The position numbers were made by a program, and so were the translations under genes. Below, piece after piece: positions 32,108-41,000 of a DNA stretch of 64,000 bases. Within the stretch, counting starts at the first letter, position 1; the number at the start of each line of letters is the position of its first letter. Below the pieces are notes generated by a model. It did not search any database and was not told the DNA's origin. It saw nothing but the letters and a program-made list of their open reading frames with translations. Origin of the DNA: Pseudomonas sp. Irchel 3H7 (GTDB lineage: Bacteria; Pseudomonadota; Gammaproteobacteria; Pseudomonadales; Pseudomonadaceae). Location: NCBI RefSeq assembly GCF_900187605.1, contig NZ_FYEA01000009.1, positions 248,001 through 312,000 of the forward strand, written 5' to 3'.

Positions 32108-33311
32108 CGAGGGGTTTGACCAGATCGAGCAGGGTGATCGGCAATGCCTGCCGCCAAGTGTCGAATTCGCCGAGCGGTTGCGCCTGGGCGACATGGATAC
32201 GCGTCAGCTCGCCGCCGTAACGTTCGCGCCAGTTCATCAGGGCCACTTCGCTTTGCAGGGTCACCGCGTTGGCGACCAGACGGCCACCGGGTTTGAGCTG
32301 TTCCCAGCAGGTTTCGAACACGCCTTCACGGGTCACGCCGCCGCCGATGAAAATCGCGTCCGGGCGCTCCAGTCCGGCCAGCGCCTGCGGTGCCTTGCCG
32401 CGAATCAATTGCAGACCGGGCACACCCAGCGCATCGCGGTTGTGTTCGATCAATTGCTGGCGACCTTCGTCGGCTTCAATGGCCAAGACGCGGCAACTCG
32501 GGTGCGCGCGCATCCACTCGATGCCGATCGAACCGCTGCCGGCGCCGACATCCCAGAGCAGTTCGCCGGGGGTCGGGGCGAGACGGGCGAGGGTGATGGC
32601 GCGTACGTCGCGCTTGGTCAACTGGCCGTCGTGCTGGAATGCCGAATCCGGCAGTCCGGCCAAACGTGACAGGCGCGGGGCGTCGGCGTCGGCCAGACAT
32701 TCGATAGCGATGACATTGAGGTCGGCCACCGACGTCGCATTCCAGGCATTGGCGGTGCTGTCGATGCGCCGTTCGGCGTCACCGCCAAGATGCTCAAGCA
32801 CGCTCAGGCGACTCGAACCAAATCCGCGCTCACGGAGCAATTGCGCAACAGCAGTCGGACTCTGGCCGTCGTTGCTTAGCAACAACAGACGCACGCCACT
32901 GAACAGTTGTGCATTGAGTGCCGCCAGTGGTCGGGCCAGCAGCGACAGCGTCACCACCTCCTGCAACGGCCAGCCGAGACGAGCAGCAGCCAGTGAACAG
33001 GACGACGGCGCTGGCAGGATCAGCATCTCTTCGCTCGGCACCTGGCGGGCGAGGCTGGCACCGACGCCGTAAAACATCGGATCACCACTGGCCAGCACGC
33101 AGACCGCTTCGCCACGCTGCGCCAGCACCGGCGCGAGGGCAAACGGGCTGGGCCACAATTGCCGTTCGCCGCGAATACACACCGGCAGCAAATCCAGTTG
33201 ACGCTGGCCACCGACGATCCGCGAGGCGCCCAGCAGGGCACGCCGGGCGTTTTTGCCCAGGCCCTTGAAGCCGTCTTCACCGATTCCCACTACCGTCAGC
33301 CAGGGTGACAT
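32100..33311 (-). CDS. cobL: Precorrin-6Y C5,15-methyltransferase CobL (CbiE-CbiT fusion)
   Basis: This encodes 403 residues. Residues 1-200 are the CbiE-like tetrapyrrole methylase (WLTVVGIGEDGFKGLGKNARRAL; VLASGDPMFYGVG), and residues 215-400 the CbiT-like methyltransferase/decarboxylase with the SAM motif ELLWDVGAGSGSIGIEWMRA and DAIFIGGGVTREGVFETCW. The fusion carries out methylation at C5 and C15 and decarboxylation to precorrin-8. It is the first gene of the minus-strand arm, divergent from cobG with about 130 bases between. I see no cobalamin riboswitch there. Confidence 0.95.
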   Translation of the reverse strand: MSPWLTVVGIGEDGFKGLGKNARRALLGASRIVGGQRQLDLLPVCIRGERQLWPSPFALAPVLAQRGEAVCVLASGDPMFYGVGASLARQVPSEEMLILPAPSSCSLAAARLGWPLQEVVTLSLLARPLAALNAQLFSGVRLLLLSNDGQSPTAVAQLLRERGFGSSRLSVLEHLGGDAERRIDSTANAWNATSVADLNVIAIECLADADAPRLSRLAGLPDSAFQHDGQLTKRDVRAITLARLAPTPGELLWDVGAGSGSIGIEWMRAHPSCRVLAIEADEGRQQLIEHNRDALGVPGLQLIRGKAPQALAGLERPDAIFIGGGVTREGVFETCWEQLKPGGRLVANAVTLQSEVALMNWRERYGGELTRIHVAQAQPLGEFDTWRQALPITLLDLVKPLDA

Positions 33312-33443
33312 CTATATTCCTCTAAACACGCCGTTCCGACGGGCAGTCTTTTCATGCCAGCGGACAAAGCAGGCATAATACCGCGCCTTCGCCCGCGAAG
33401 CGCCTTTCCCACGCAGCCGGTCAGCCCCTTGAACGAACACCCG

Positions 33444-34739
33444 ATGTCCACCGCCTTACGCCCCTCGGCCTGCCCGGGGTTGCTGCGTATCGTCCAGGCA
33501 CTGGACGGCGGTATCTGTCGGATCAAACTCAACGGTGGTTCGATCAGCGCCGATCAGGCTGACGCGGTGGCCGACGTTGCCGAACAGTTCGGCGGGGCTA
33601 TCGAGGCGACCAACCGCGCCAATCTGCAAATCCGTGGGATCGGCCAGCAATCTGCGGCACTGATCGAAGGCTTGCTTGCCGCCGGTCTTGGTCCGCGCAC
33701 GGCGGCCGCTGACGATGTGCGCAACCTGATGCTCAGCCCTGCGGCCGGGATTGATCGGCAGATGCATTTCGACACTCGAGGCCTCGCCGGGCAGATCCTC
33801 GACACCTTGCAAAGCCATCCACGGTTCCACGAGCTGAGCGCCAAGTTCGCCGTGCAACTCGATGGCGGTGAAGCACTGGCGATGCTCGAACATCCCCATG
33901 ATCTGTGGTTGTCAGCGTTCGAGTGTGACGGTGAAACCTTGTTGGCGTTCGGTCTGGCCGGTTGCCCGACGGATCGCGCGGTCGGCGCAGTGGCGCTGGA
34001 ACACGGCCATGCACTGGTGGTTGCGGTGCTGGAATTGTTTCTTGAGTTGGCGCGGCCCGAGCAGACGCGCATGCGCCATTTGCTCGACGAGTTGCCGCTC
34101 TCGGCGTTTATCGGGCAACTGAGCACGCGCTTGCCGATCAAGCCGATCAGCCATTGGCAGCGCGCGGCCGTGGCGGACGATTTGCACATCGGCGCTCATC
34201 CGCAAAATACCTCGGGGCGGGTGTACATCGGTGCAGTGCCGGCGCTGGGCCGTCTTGATCCGGTGATGCTGCGCGGGGCGGCGCAACTGGCCCGCCAGTT
34301 CGGCAATGGCAGCCTGCGCTTCACCCCTTGGCAAAGCCTGCTGCTGCCCGACGTCAATGCAGGTGATGCGGTCCAAGTGCTGGAAGGTTTTCAGCGACTG
34401 AACCTGCAGACCCGCGCTGGCGAACCGCTTGCACGGCTGATCGCCTGCACCGGTTCCAATGGCTGCGGCAAAGGCCTGGCCGACACCAAGCAGGACGCCC
34501 GCCTTCTGGCGACGTTGCTGCCTGCTGCCCTCAACATCCACCTCAGTGGTTGCCCGCGCTCGTGCGCCGCCGCCCACTGTGCCCCGGTGACGTTGCTGGC
34601 CGTCAATCCCGGTCATTACGACCTCTATTTTCGCGATGCGACGCTGCCGGGTTTCGGCGCGCTGCACGCACGCAACCTTACTATTGAAGCGGTCGCGACC
34701 CTGCTCGCCACCCGCTCTCGGAGCCCCCTTGATGCTTGA
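33444..34739 (+). CDS. cobG: Precorrin-3B synthase CobG
   Basis: This encodes 431 residues from MSTALRPSACPGLLRIVQALDGG; the ribosome binding site is weak and a TTG at 33429 is an alternative. It is a sulfite/nitrite reductase-like protein with two ferredoxin-like half-domains. The Fe4S4 cysteines are visible in LIACTGSNGCGKGLADTKQDA and LSGCPRSCAAAHCAPV. It uses O2 to hydroxylate precorrin-3A at the ring contraction site, so the pathway is the aerobic one. It heads the plus-strand arm and overlaps cobH by eight bases. Confidence 0.93.
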   Translation: MSTALRPSACPGLLRIVQALDGGICRIKLNGGSISADQADAVADVAEQFGGAIEATNRANLQIRGIGQQSAALIEGLLAAGLGPRTAAADDVRNLMLSPAAGIDRQMHFDTRGLAGQILDTLQSHPRFHELSAKFAVQLDGGEALAMLEHPHDLWLSAFECDGETLLAFGLAGCPTDRAVGAVALEHGHALVVAVLELFLELARPEQTRMRHLLDELPLSAFIGQLSTRLPIKPISHWQRAAVADDLHIGAHPQNTSGRVYIGAVPALGRLDPVMLRGAAQLARQFGNGSLRFTPWQSLLLPDVNAGDAVQVLEGFQRLNLQTRAGEPLARLIACTGSNGCGKGLADTKQDARLLATLLPAALNIHLSGCPRSCAAAHCAPVTLLAVNPGHYDLYFRDATLPGFGALHARNLTIEAVATLLATRSRSPLDA

Positions 34740-35358
34740 TTACATCCGCGACGGTCAGGAGATTTATCGCAACTCCTTCGCGATCATTCGCAGCGAGGCC
34801 AATCTGGCGCGCATCCCGGCCGATCTGGAAAAACTCGCGGTGCGGGTGATCCACGCCTGCGGCATGGTCGAAGCCGTCGACGGCCTGCAATTCTCCGAAG
34901 GTGCGGGTAAGGCCGGGCGCGATGCGCTGGCCGCCGGTGCGCCGATCCTCTGCGATGCGCGGATGGTCTCCGAAGGCGTGACCCGTGCACGCCTGCCGGC
35001 CAATAACGAAGTGATCTGCACCTTGCGCGACGAGAGCGTGCCGGAGCTGGCTCGCGAGTTGGGCAATACCCGCTCCGCCGCCGCGCTGGAACTCTGGCGT
35101 CCGCACCTGGAAGGCAGCGTAGTGGTGATCGGCAACGCACCGACCGCACTCTTCTATCTGTTGGAGATGCTCGACGCCGGGGCACCGAAACCGGCATTGA
35201 TTCTTGGTTTCCCGGTCGGCTTCGTCGGCGCTGCCGAATCGAAAGCCGCCCTGGCCGCCGACAGCCGTGGCGTACCGTTCGTGATCATGCAAGGCCGCCT
35301 CGGTGGCAGCGCCATGGCCGCCGCCGCCGTCAATGCCCTCGCCACGGAGATCGAATGA
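34732..35358 (+). CDS. cobH: Precorrin-8X methylmutase CobH
   Basis: This encodes 208 residues from MLDYIRDGQEIYRNSFAII with GGAG upstream. Family motifs include RVIHACGMVEAVDGLQFSEGA (the catalytic His), PILCDARMVSEGVTRARLP and GFPVGFVGAAESKAAL. It moves the methyl group from C11 to C12 to give hydrogenobyrinate. It overlaps both cobG and cobI, so translation is coupled. Confidence 0.95.
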   Translation: MLDYIRDGQEIYRNSFAIIRSEANLARIPADLEKLAVRVIHACGMVEAVDGLQFSEGAGKAGRDALAAGAPILCDARMVSEGVTRARLPANNEVICTLRDESVPELARELGNTRSAAALELWRPHLEGSVVVIGNAPTALFYLLEMLDAGAPKPALILGFPVGFVGAAESKAALAADSRGVPFVIMQGRLGGSAMAAAAVNALATEIE

Positions 35359-36089
35359 TGCAGGCCAAAGGACGTTTGATTGGTCTGGGCGTCGGCCCGG
35401 GTGATCCGGAACTGATTACTGTCAAAGCCCTGCGCCTGCTGCGCGAATCGCCGGTGGTGGCGTACTTCGTTGCCAAGGGCAAAAAGGGCAACGCGTTCGG
35501 CATCATCGAAGCGCACCTGCAAGACGCACAGAATCTGCTGCCGCTGGTGTACCCGGTGACCACCGAAGTGCTGCCGGCTCCGCTCTCGTATGAACAGGTC
35601 ATCAGCGATTTCTACGATGAGGCTGCCGAAACCATCGCGGCACATCTGGATGCCGGTCGCGATGTCGCGGTGATCTGTGAAGGTGATCCGTTCTTCTACG
35701 GCTCCTACATGTACCTGCACGATCGCCTCGCCAGCCGTTACGAAGCGCAAGTGGTGCCGGGCGTGTGCTCGATGCTCGGCGGCGCTTCGGTGCTGGGCGC
35801 GCCGCTGGTGTATCGCAATCAGAGCCTGTCGGTGCTTTCCGGCGTGTTGCCCCATGAAGAGCTGAAGCGACGTCTGGCCGATGCCGACGCGGCGGTGATC
35901 ATGAAGCTGGGGCGCAACTTCCCCAAGGTGCGTCAGGTGCTGGAAGAACTCGGCTTGGCCGAGCGTGCGCTGTACGTCGAGCGCGCAACCATGGCCAATC
36001 AGAAGATCGTGCCGATGGATCAGGTCGAGCCGATGTCGTCGCCGTACTTCTCGCTGATCATCGTGCCGGGCGAACGGTGGCAAGGCTGA
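35355..36089 (+). CDS. cobI: Precorrin-2 C20-methyltransferase CobI
   Basis: This encodes 244 residues of the tetrapyrrole methylase fold: GLGVGPGDPELITVKALRLL at the N-terminus, VICEGDPFFYGSYMYL, VVPGVCSMLGGASVLGAPLVYRNQSLSVLSG and a C-terminal LIIVPGE. It transfers a methyl group from SAM to C20 of precorrin-2, the first committed step to cobalamin after sirohaem branches. The start lies in an ATGA overlap with cobH; either of two adjacent ATGs could serve. Confidence 0.95.
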   Translation: MMQAKGRLIGLGVGPGDPELITVKALRLLRESPVVAYFVAKGKKGNAFGIIEAHLQDAQNLLPLVYPVTTEVLPAPLSYEQVISDFYDEAAETIAAHLDAGRDVAVICEGDPFFYGSYMYLHDRLASRYEAQVVPGVCSMLGGASVLGAPLVYRNQSLSVLSGVLPHEELKRRLADADAAVIMKLGRNFPKVRQVLEELGLAERALYVERATMANQKIVPMDQVEPMSSPYFSLIIVPGERWQG

Positions 36090-37789
36090 TGACTCAATCC
36101 ACGCCAGCCATCGTCATTCTCGGTCAGGGTAGCCTGGCCACCGCACGGCGCATTCAGCAGATGTATCCGGCGGCGCAGATCCACGGCCTCGCCGGGCGCG
36201 TCGAAGGCGCCGATTGCACCTATCAGGAATTCGGCGCGACCCTGCGCGCGCTGTATCAGCAGGACACGCCGATCATTGCCCTGTGCGCGGCCGGCATCGT
36301 CATCCGCACGCTGGCGCCGCTGTTGCTGGAAAAGGGCGCCGAGCCGGCAGTGCTCGTGGTGGCCGAAGACGGCAGCGCCGTGGTGCCGCTGTTGGGCGGC
36401 CTCGGCGGGGTGAATGTCATGGCGCGGGACATCGCTGCCGGGCTGCAAGTCGCTGCGGCGATCACCACCAGCGGCGAGTTGCGTTTTGGTACGTGCCTGC
36501 TCAATCCCCCGAGTGGTTACGCGCTGGGCGATCTGGAACTGGGCAAGCGTTTTGTCTCTGATCTGTTGGCCGGCCACAGCGTGCGCATCGAAGGCGCGGC
36601 GCCGTGGCTGGATCAGGCGCAACTGCCGGAAGACCCACAGGCGCAGCGCTCGATTCATGTCGGCAGTGCCGAGCGTGAAGCAAGTGCCAATGAGTTACTG
36701 ATCTATCCACGCAGTGTGGCGGTGGCGGTGAGCGCGGAAACTGCGGACCTGCCGTGTGCCGTTCGCAGCGCATTGCAGCAGGCGCAAATCGCCGTGCAGT
36801 CGCTGGCCTGTCTGTTGGCCAGCGAGACGCAAATGGCTTCGCCACGTTTGCGTGAAGCGGCGCTTGAGCTGGGAGTGCCGCTGCGCTTTGTTGCGGCGCA
36901 AAGCGACATCGAAAATCTGGCACGTGCCGCAGTGCCTGAGGCTGCAGTCGTGGTCAGCCACGGCATGGCAATCGCGGTTGCCGAGCAGCCGTTGGATGTT
37001 TCGAACATTGGCCGGCCACGCGGTCGTCTCGCGGTGATCGGCCTCGGCCCCGGCGCTGCCGAACTGATGGTGCCGGCGGTGAAAGCCGAACTGGCGCGCG
37101 CGACCGATGTGCTCGGTTACGAAACCTACGTACGCATGGCCGGTCCGTTTCGCGACGATCAAGTGCAGCACTGCACCGATAACCGCGAAGAAATGCAACG
37201 CGCCCGTCACGCGTTCAGACTGGCCGCCGAGGGGCGTTCGGTGATCGTTGTGTCCTCGGGCGACCCGGGTGTGTTCGCCATGGCTGCGGCAGTGCTCGAA
37301 GCGTTGCACGAATCGGCTGATCCGGCGTGGCACAGCGTCGATCTGGAAATCCTTCCGGGCGTTTCCGCTTCGCTGGCCACCGCCGCGCAAGCCGGAGCGC
37401 CGCTGGGCCATGACTTCTGCGTGATGTCGCTGTCGGACAACCTCAAGCCGTGGTCGATCATCGAAAAGCGTCTGGATCTGGCTGCTGAAGCGGATCTGGC
37501 CTTGGCGTTCTACAACCCGATCTCCCGTGCACGTCCGTGGCAATTGGGCCGGGCGCTGGAGATTGTCGCGCAGCATCGCTCAGCTGAAACCCCCGTGGTG
37601 TTGGGCCGCGACATCGGCCGTCCGGGACAGACCCTGCGCACCACGACACTTGGCGCATTAACTCCCGAGCAGGTGGACATGCGCACCATGGTGCTGATTG
37701 GTTCTTCGACCACCTGCACGTTTGCGCGTGCCAGCGGTGGTGATTGGGTTTACACGCCGCGCTGGTACGGCGAAAAGCCGCTTTCCTGA
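36089..37789 (+). CDS. cobJ: Precorrin-3B C17-methyltransferase CobJ with N-terminal CbiG-like domains
   Basis: This encodes 566 residues, about twice the size of a plain CobJ. Residues 1-180 resemble the CbiG N-terminal domain (LCAAGIVIRTLAPLL; VVPLLGGLGGVNVMARDIA), residues 205-305 its C-terminal/CobE-like domain (SLACLLASETQMASPRLREAA), and residues 312-565 form the methylase (LAVIGLGPGAAELMVPAVKAEL; VVSSGDPGVFAMAAAVLEAL; ILPGVSASLATAAQAGAPLGHDFC). It methylates C17 during ring contraction. Such fusions are usual in Pseudomonas. The start overlaps the cobI stop by one base (TGATG). Confidence 0.94.
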   Translation: MTQSTPAIVILGQGSLATARRIQQMYPAAQIHGLAGRVEGADCTYQEFGATLRALYQQDTPIIALCAAGIVIRTLAPLLLEKGAEPAVLVVAEDGSAVVPLLGGLGGVNVMARDIAAGLQVAAAITTSGELRFGTCLLNPPSGYALGDLELGKRFVSDLLAGHSVRIEGAAPWLDQAQLPEDPQAQRSIHVGSAEREASANELLIYPRSVAVAVSAETADLPCAVRSALQQAQIAVQSLACLLASETQMASPRLREAALELGVPLRFVAAQSDIENLARAAVPEAAVVVSHGMAIAVAEQPLDVSNIGRPRGRLAVIGLGPGAAELMVPAVKAELARATDVLGYETYVRMAGPFRDDQVQHCTDNREEMQRARHAFRLAAEGRSVIVVSSGDPGVFAMAAAVLEALHESADPAWHSVDLEILPGVSASLATAAQAGAPLGHDFCVMSLSDNLKPWSIIEKRLDLAAEADLALAFYNPISRARPWQLGRALEIVAQHRSAETPVVLGRDIGRPGQTLRTTTLGALTPEQVDMRTMVLIGSSTTCTFARASGGDWVYTPRWYGEKPLS

Positions 37790-37797
37790 GTGCCGAG

Positions 37798-37827
37798 CCG
37801 AGGCAAGTTGTAAATAAGTTGCCTCGG
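37798..37827. terminator. Stem-loop after cobJ, weak terminator candidate
   Basis: CCGAGGCAA-N12-TTGCCTCGG forms a perfect nine-base stem just downstream of the cobJ stop, but no T tract follows on the plus strand. It could stop or stabilise the cob transcript. Confidence 0.5.
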
Positions 37828-38081
37828 TGTGACATCAAGTCGAAATTCATTCCCGGACGATTAATTTTGAATTACGGCGTTGCATCCGTTGGGAGCGCCG
37901 CTTCGCTTGTTTATCGAACGACGGGGCGCGCGTCTGTTTGTTACCGAATCGTGCGCGGAAGCAACTTGTCTGTTGTTTGATATTTCTTGGGAAACTATTT
38001 GAGTTTTGTGCTTTTTGAAGTTACCCCGCGGGCAGACTAACTTCGTCGAGGATTCTCTCAACGAATAAAGGATGAAGTTTG
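37828..38081 (+). promoter_or_regulatory. AT-richer leader and promoter region of the toxin-like gene
   Basis: This region is visibly lower in GC than its surroundings. It must hold the promoter of the giant gene, but no -35/-10 pair is convincing. Two GGA motifs resemble the RsmA/E consensus UCANGGANGA: TCCCGGACGA at 37851-37860, and TAAAGGATGA at 38066-38075 over the ribosome binding site. Post-transcriptional control is therefore possible. Confidence 0.4.
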
Positions 38082-41000
38082 ATGGGTGTCATGGAGCAAT
38101 ATGTTGACGAGTTTGATTTTATTTCCGCCGATGAATACTCCGCGTTAAAGCGCGCATTCAAGGCGTTTTCCGCTTCTGCCGAATATGCAATGTTGGTGGC
38201 GCTTTACGAGCAGGCCGGACTAGCCACCAGCCTCGCTGAAAAGCTGCAGGTTGTAACACTCTTTCTGGAAAATTTTGAACGCTTGGCAAAGCGTAACTCA
38301 GCGCCCGCAATAGCGTTGATCGATACCGTCGAAGAACAATTGCGCGCTTACATCGCCCGCTTGGCAGGCACTGTAAACATGCTCAGTGACGTGCCCAGTC
38401 CGATACCCGCAGTCATGCACTTCGTCTGGGTGGGTGGCAGTGAGGTTGGCAATATCCAGCGCGATTACATGAACATCTGGCGTCAGGTGCTGGCTGCCGA
38501 GAATTACCAGTTCAATCTCTGGTACGACAGCGATGCGTTACTGGCTTTCGAAATGAATCGGGTTATATCCGACAGCGCCAGAGTTGCTGCAATGGAGTCT
38601 GGCGGGGACACCGTGAGCAACCCCGATGAACTTGCAAAGATGATCGAAGATCGTGCGCGTGTATTAAAGCGCGAGATGTTCGAGTACCTGCAACAACCGC
38701 AATGGCAAGGGAAAGCTGATCAGGCCCGGATCGACCTGATGGTGCGCGCTTACGGCAAAGACCGCACGACGCTGGAAGCCTTCCGTCAACGCTGCTTGCA
38801 AAGCCATCAGCAAATGGCCGGCAGCGACTTGCAGTTGCGTGATGTTCGACGGGAGTTCGCCGGGCACTTTCTAGAGGATGTCTATCAGCGCGAAGTGGCA
38901 ATGCGCGGTAACTTTGCGGCGGCAAGCGATGTTGTTCGCTTGCAGGCCGAATATGCCGAGGGTGGTCGTTACAGCGACATGGATTATCTGCCGCCGCTGG
39001 CTGACAGACTGGGCGGTGTCGACATCAGCGGGTTCAGTGACGAGCAACGGCTGGGGGTGTTGCAGCTTTTGCTCAATCATGATGAAACGTTGATGCCCGG
39101 TCGCGACCGCCTGCGCTACGCCGATCACACGGACACTTTGCCTGCCGCACATCGCGAGGCACTGCTGGTCTTTGCCCGCAGCAAGCCCGGCGTCAAGCAT
39201 ATATTTGTCGCACCGCGTGAAGTCGTCAGCCCGCAACACGGTCTGCGAATGGGCACGCAATTCAGCAGAGAGATGAACGCTTATCTGCTGGCACAGCCGC
39301 AAAGCGAGATGACGCTCGCGGTCATGCAATTGATCCGCTTCAACTATGACTGCCTGCAGGCCGTTGAGCAGGCGGCCATCGCGTCGTCGGTAGACTGGTC
39401 ACAGACTGAACGATTGCTCGATGTCATAGAAAACGTCATGAACGAGAAAATCGAGCAGGGGCAACTGACGCGCACGCTGCAGGATTTTCTGGGTAAGTTG
39501 AGCGAGGCGATTTTAAGCTACTACCGTGATGGTATTCGCGTCGGATCGCGCGGCACTATTGCGCTTACCGGACCCGGTGCAGCGGTGACCGGGCTGAAAA
39601 ATTACGTCGAGACTCACCTCCTGCCGCACAACGAGGTTACGGTTCAGGAGCGCTTGCGACTGGCCGAGGGTTACAACGTGCAGACCGAGGAGGAAGCGAT
39701 CTCCGGTTGGACCGTCAATGATGACGCCGAGCAATGGCTGGCCAAAGAGCAGGAAAAGTGGAAAACCGGCAAACTCAAATCACGCTATACCGGGCAACTG
39801 GCGGATCTGCTTCAGCCGCAACAGACGCTGACGTTTAAACAAGGCTGGCCCGTAGTCGGCGGTAAAGCGGTGCTGCTGACGTCGGTCCTGCAACAATTGA
39901 TGGATGATCTGGGCGAACCCTTTGTGCGAGCCATGAGGGACAAACTCAGCGGTGACATCAGCTTCACCAAAGCCTTTTCCATCGGCTTTGAAAATCGTCA
40001 GTTGATCCTTGCGCAACCTGTGCGCGAGCTGCCCGTTTCCCAGGGCGCCGAATCCTCAAGCAACCTCAATGAACTGCTCAGCCGCATCGCCCATGATTCT
40101 CTGCCGCTGGAACAACTCAGCCCGTTGGTGCGCGTCATGCTCGGGGGGATTTTCGGCGCGACAAGTCTGGACGACGCGAGCTTTGCCAGCGTCTGGCAAA
40201 CCGTGCGCGACCTTGCTGTCGAGACTGACGGCGACGGTACTTTCGCTCGCTATGATGCGGTTGAAAAAGCCCTGCGCCAGCGGCAGTCGCCCGACTTCGA
40301 GGCCGGGCTGGCGCGTGGACAAGCGCATGACGTCCTGACAGCCCGCGAACTCAAGGTTCAGGCACTGTTTGAACCCTTGACCTTGCGCCAATGGGGCGAA
40401 CGTATCGGGCAGATCAATCACACGGCGCAAGGCGAGTTCCGCTCGCGGATTCTCCAGCGCAGTGCGCAGGTGCGCGAGATATTCTTCGAGGCCGGCGCGA
40501 CCTCGGCCCGGCAGCTGTCGCAGGATTTGCTGATGCACACGCCCAGTGATCCGGGGCGCCGGTGTTATCCGCTGGCGTTGCTGATGGGCGCAGCGGTGGC
40601 TGCCGGTGAGTCGGCCGAACGGACACTGGTGGGACATGTTGCCACGGCCAACATCAACCACCAGCAACCCAGTTCACAGGCATTGCTCAGTGCGTTGAAT
40701 GAACTGCGAGCCTTGCCTGCCAGTGCCATTGGTGACTCCCGTGGCTTGCAGAGTCTGGACTCGGTCATACAGACACTGGAGGCGAAAAGTGCAGCCACCG
40801 TCCTGTTGCTCGACACCGGCGATCACGCCCTGCTGGTGGCCAAAACGCAGGCAGGAGGTCAATTCGTCTACCGGTTCTATGATCCGAACTTTGCCATTTA
40901 TGCGTTCGCCGAAAGCGCGCAGGTGAAACTTGGCGTTGAGCGTTATATGAGCGCTGGCGACAGTGCACTGGCCAGGCTCTACGGTCTGGGCGACATGGCC

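Noticed and set aside
33312..33443. A cobalamin riboswitch between cobL and cobG
   Set aside because: The gap is only 132 bp, no B12-box-like sequence is visible, and no suitable set of stems was found by eye.
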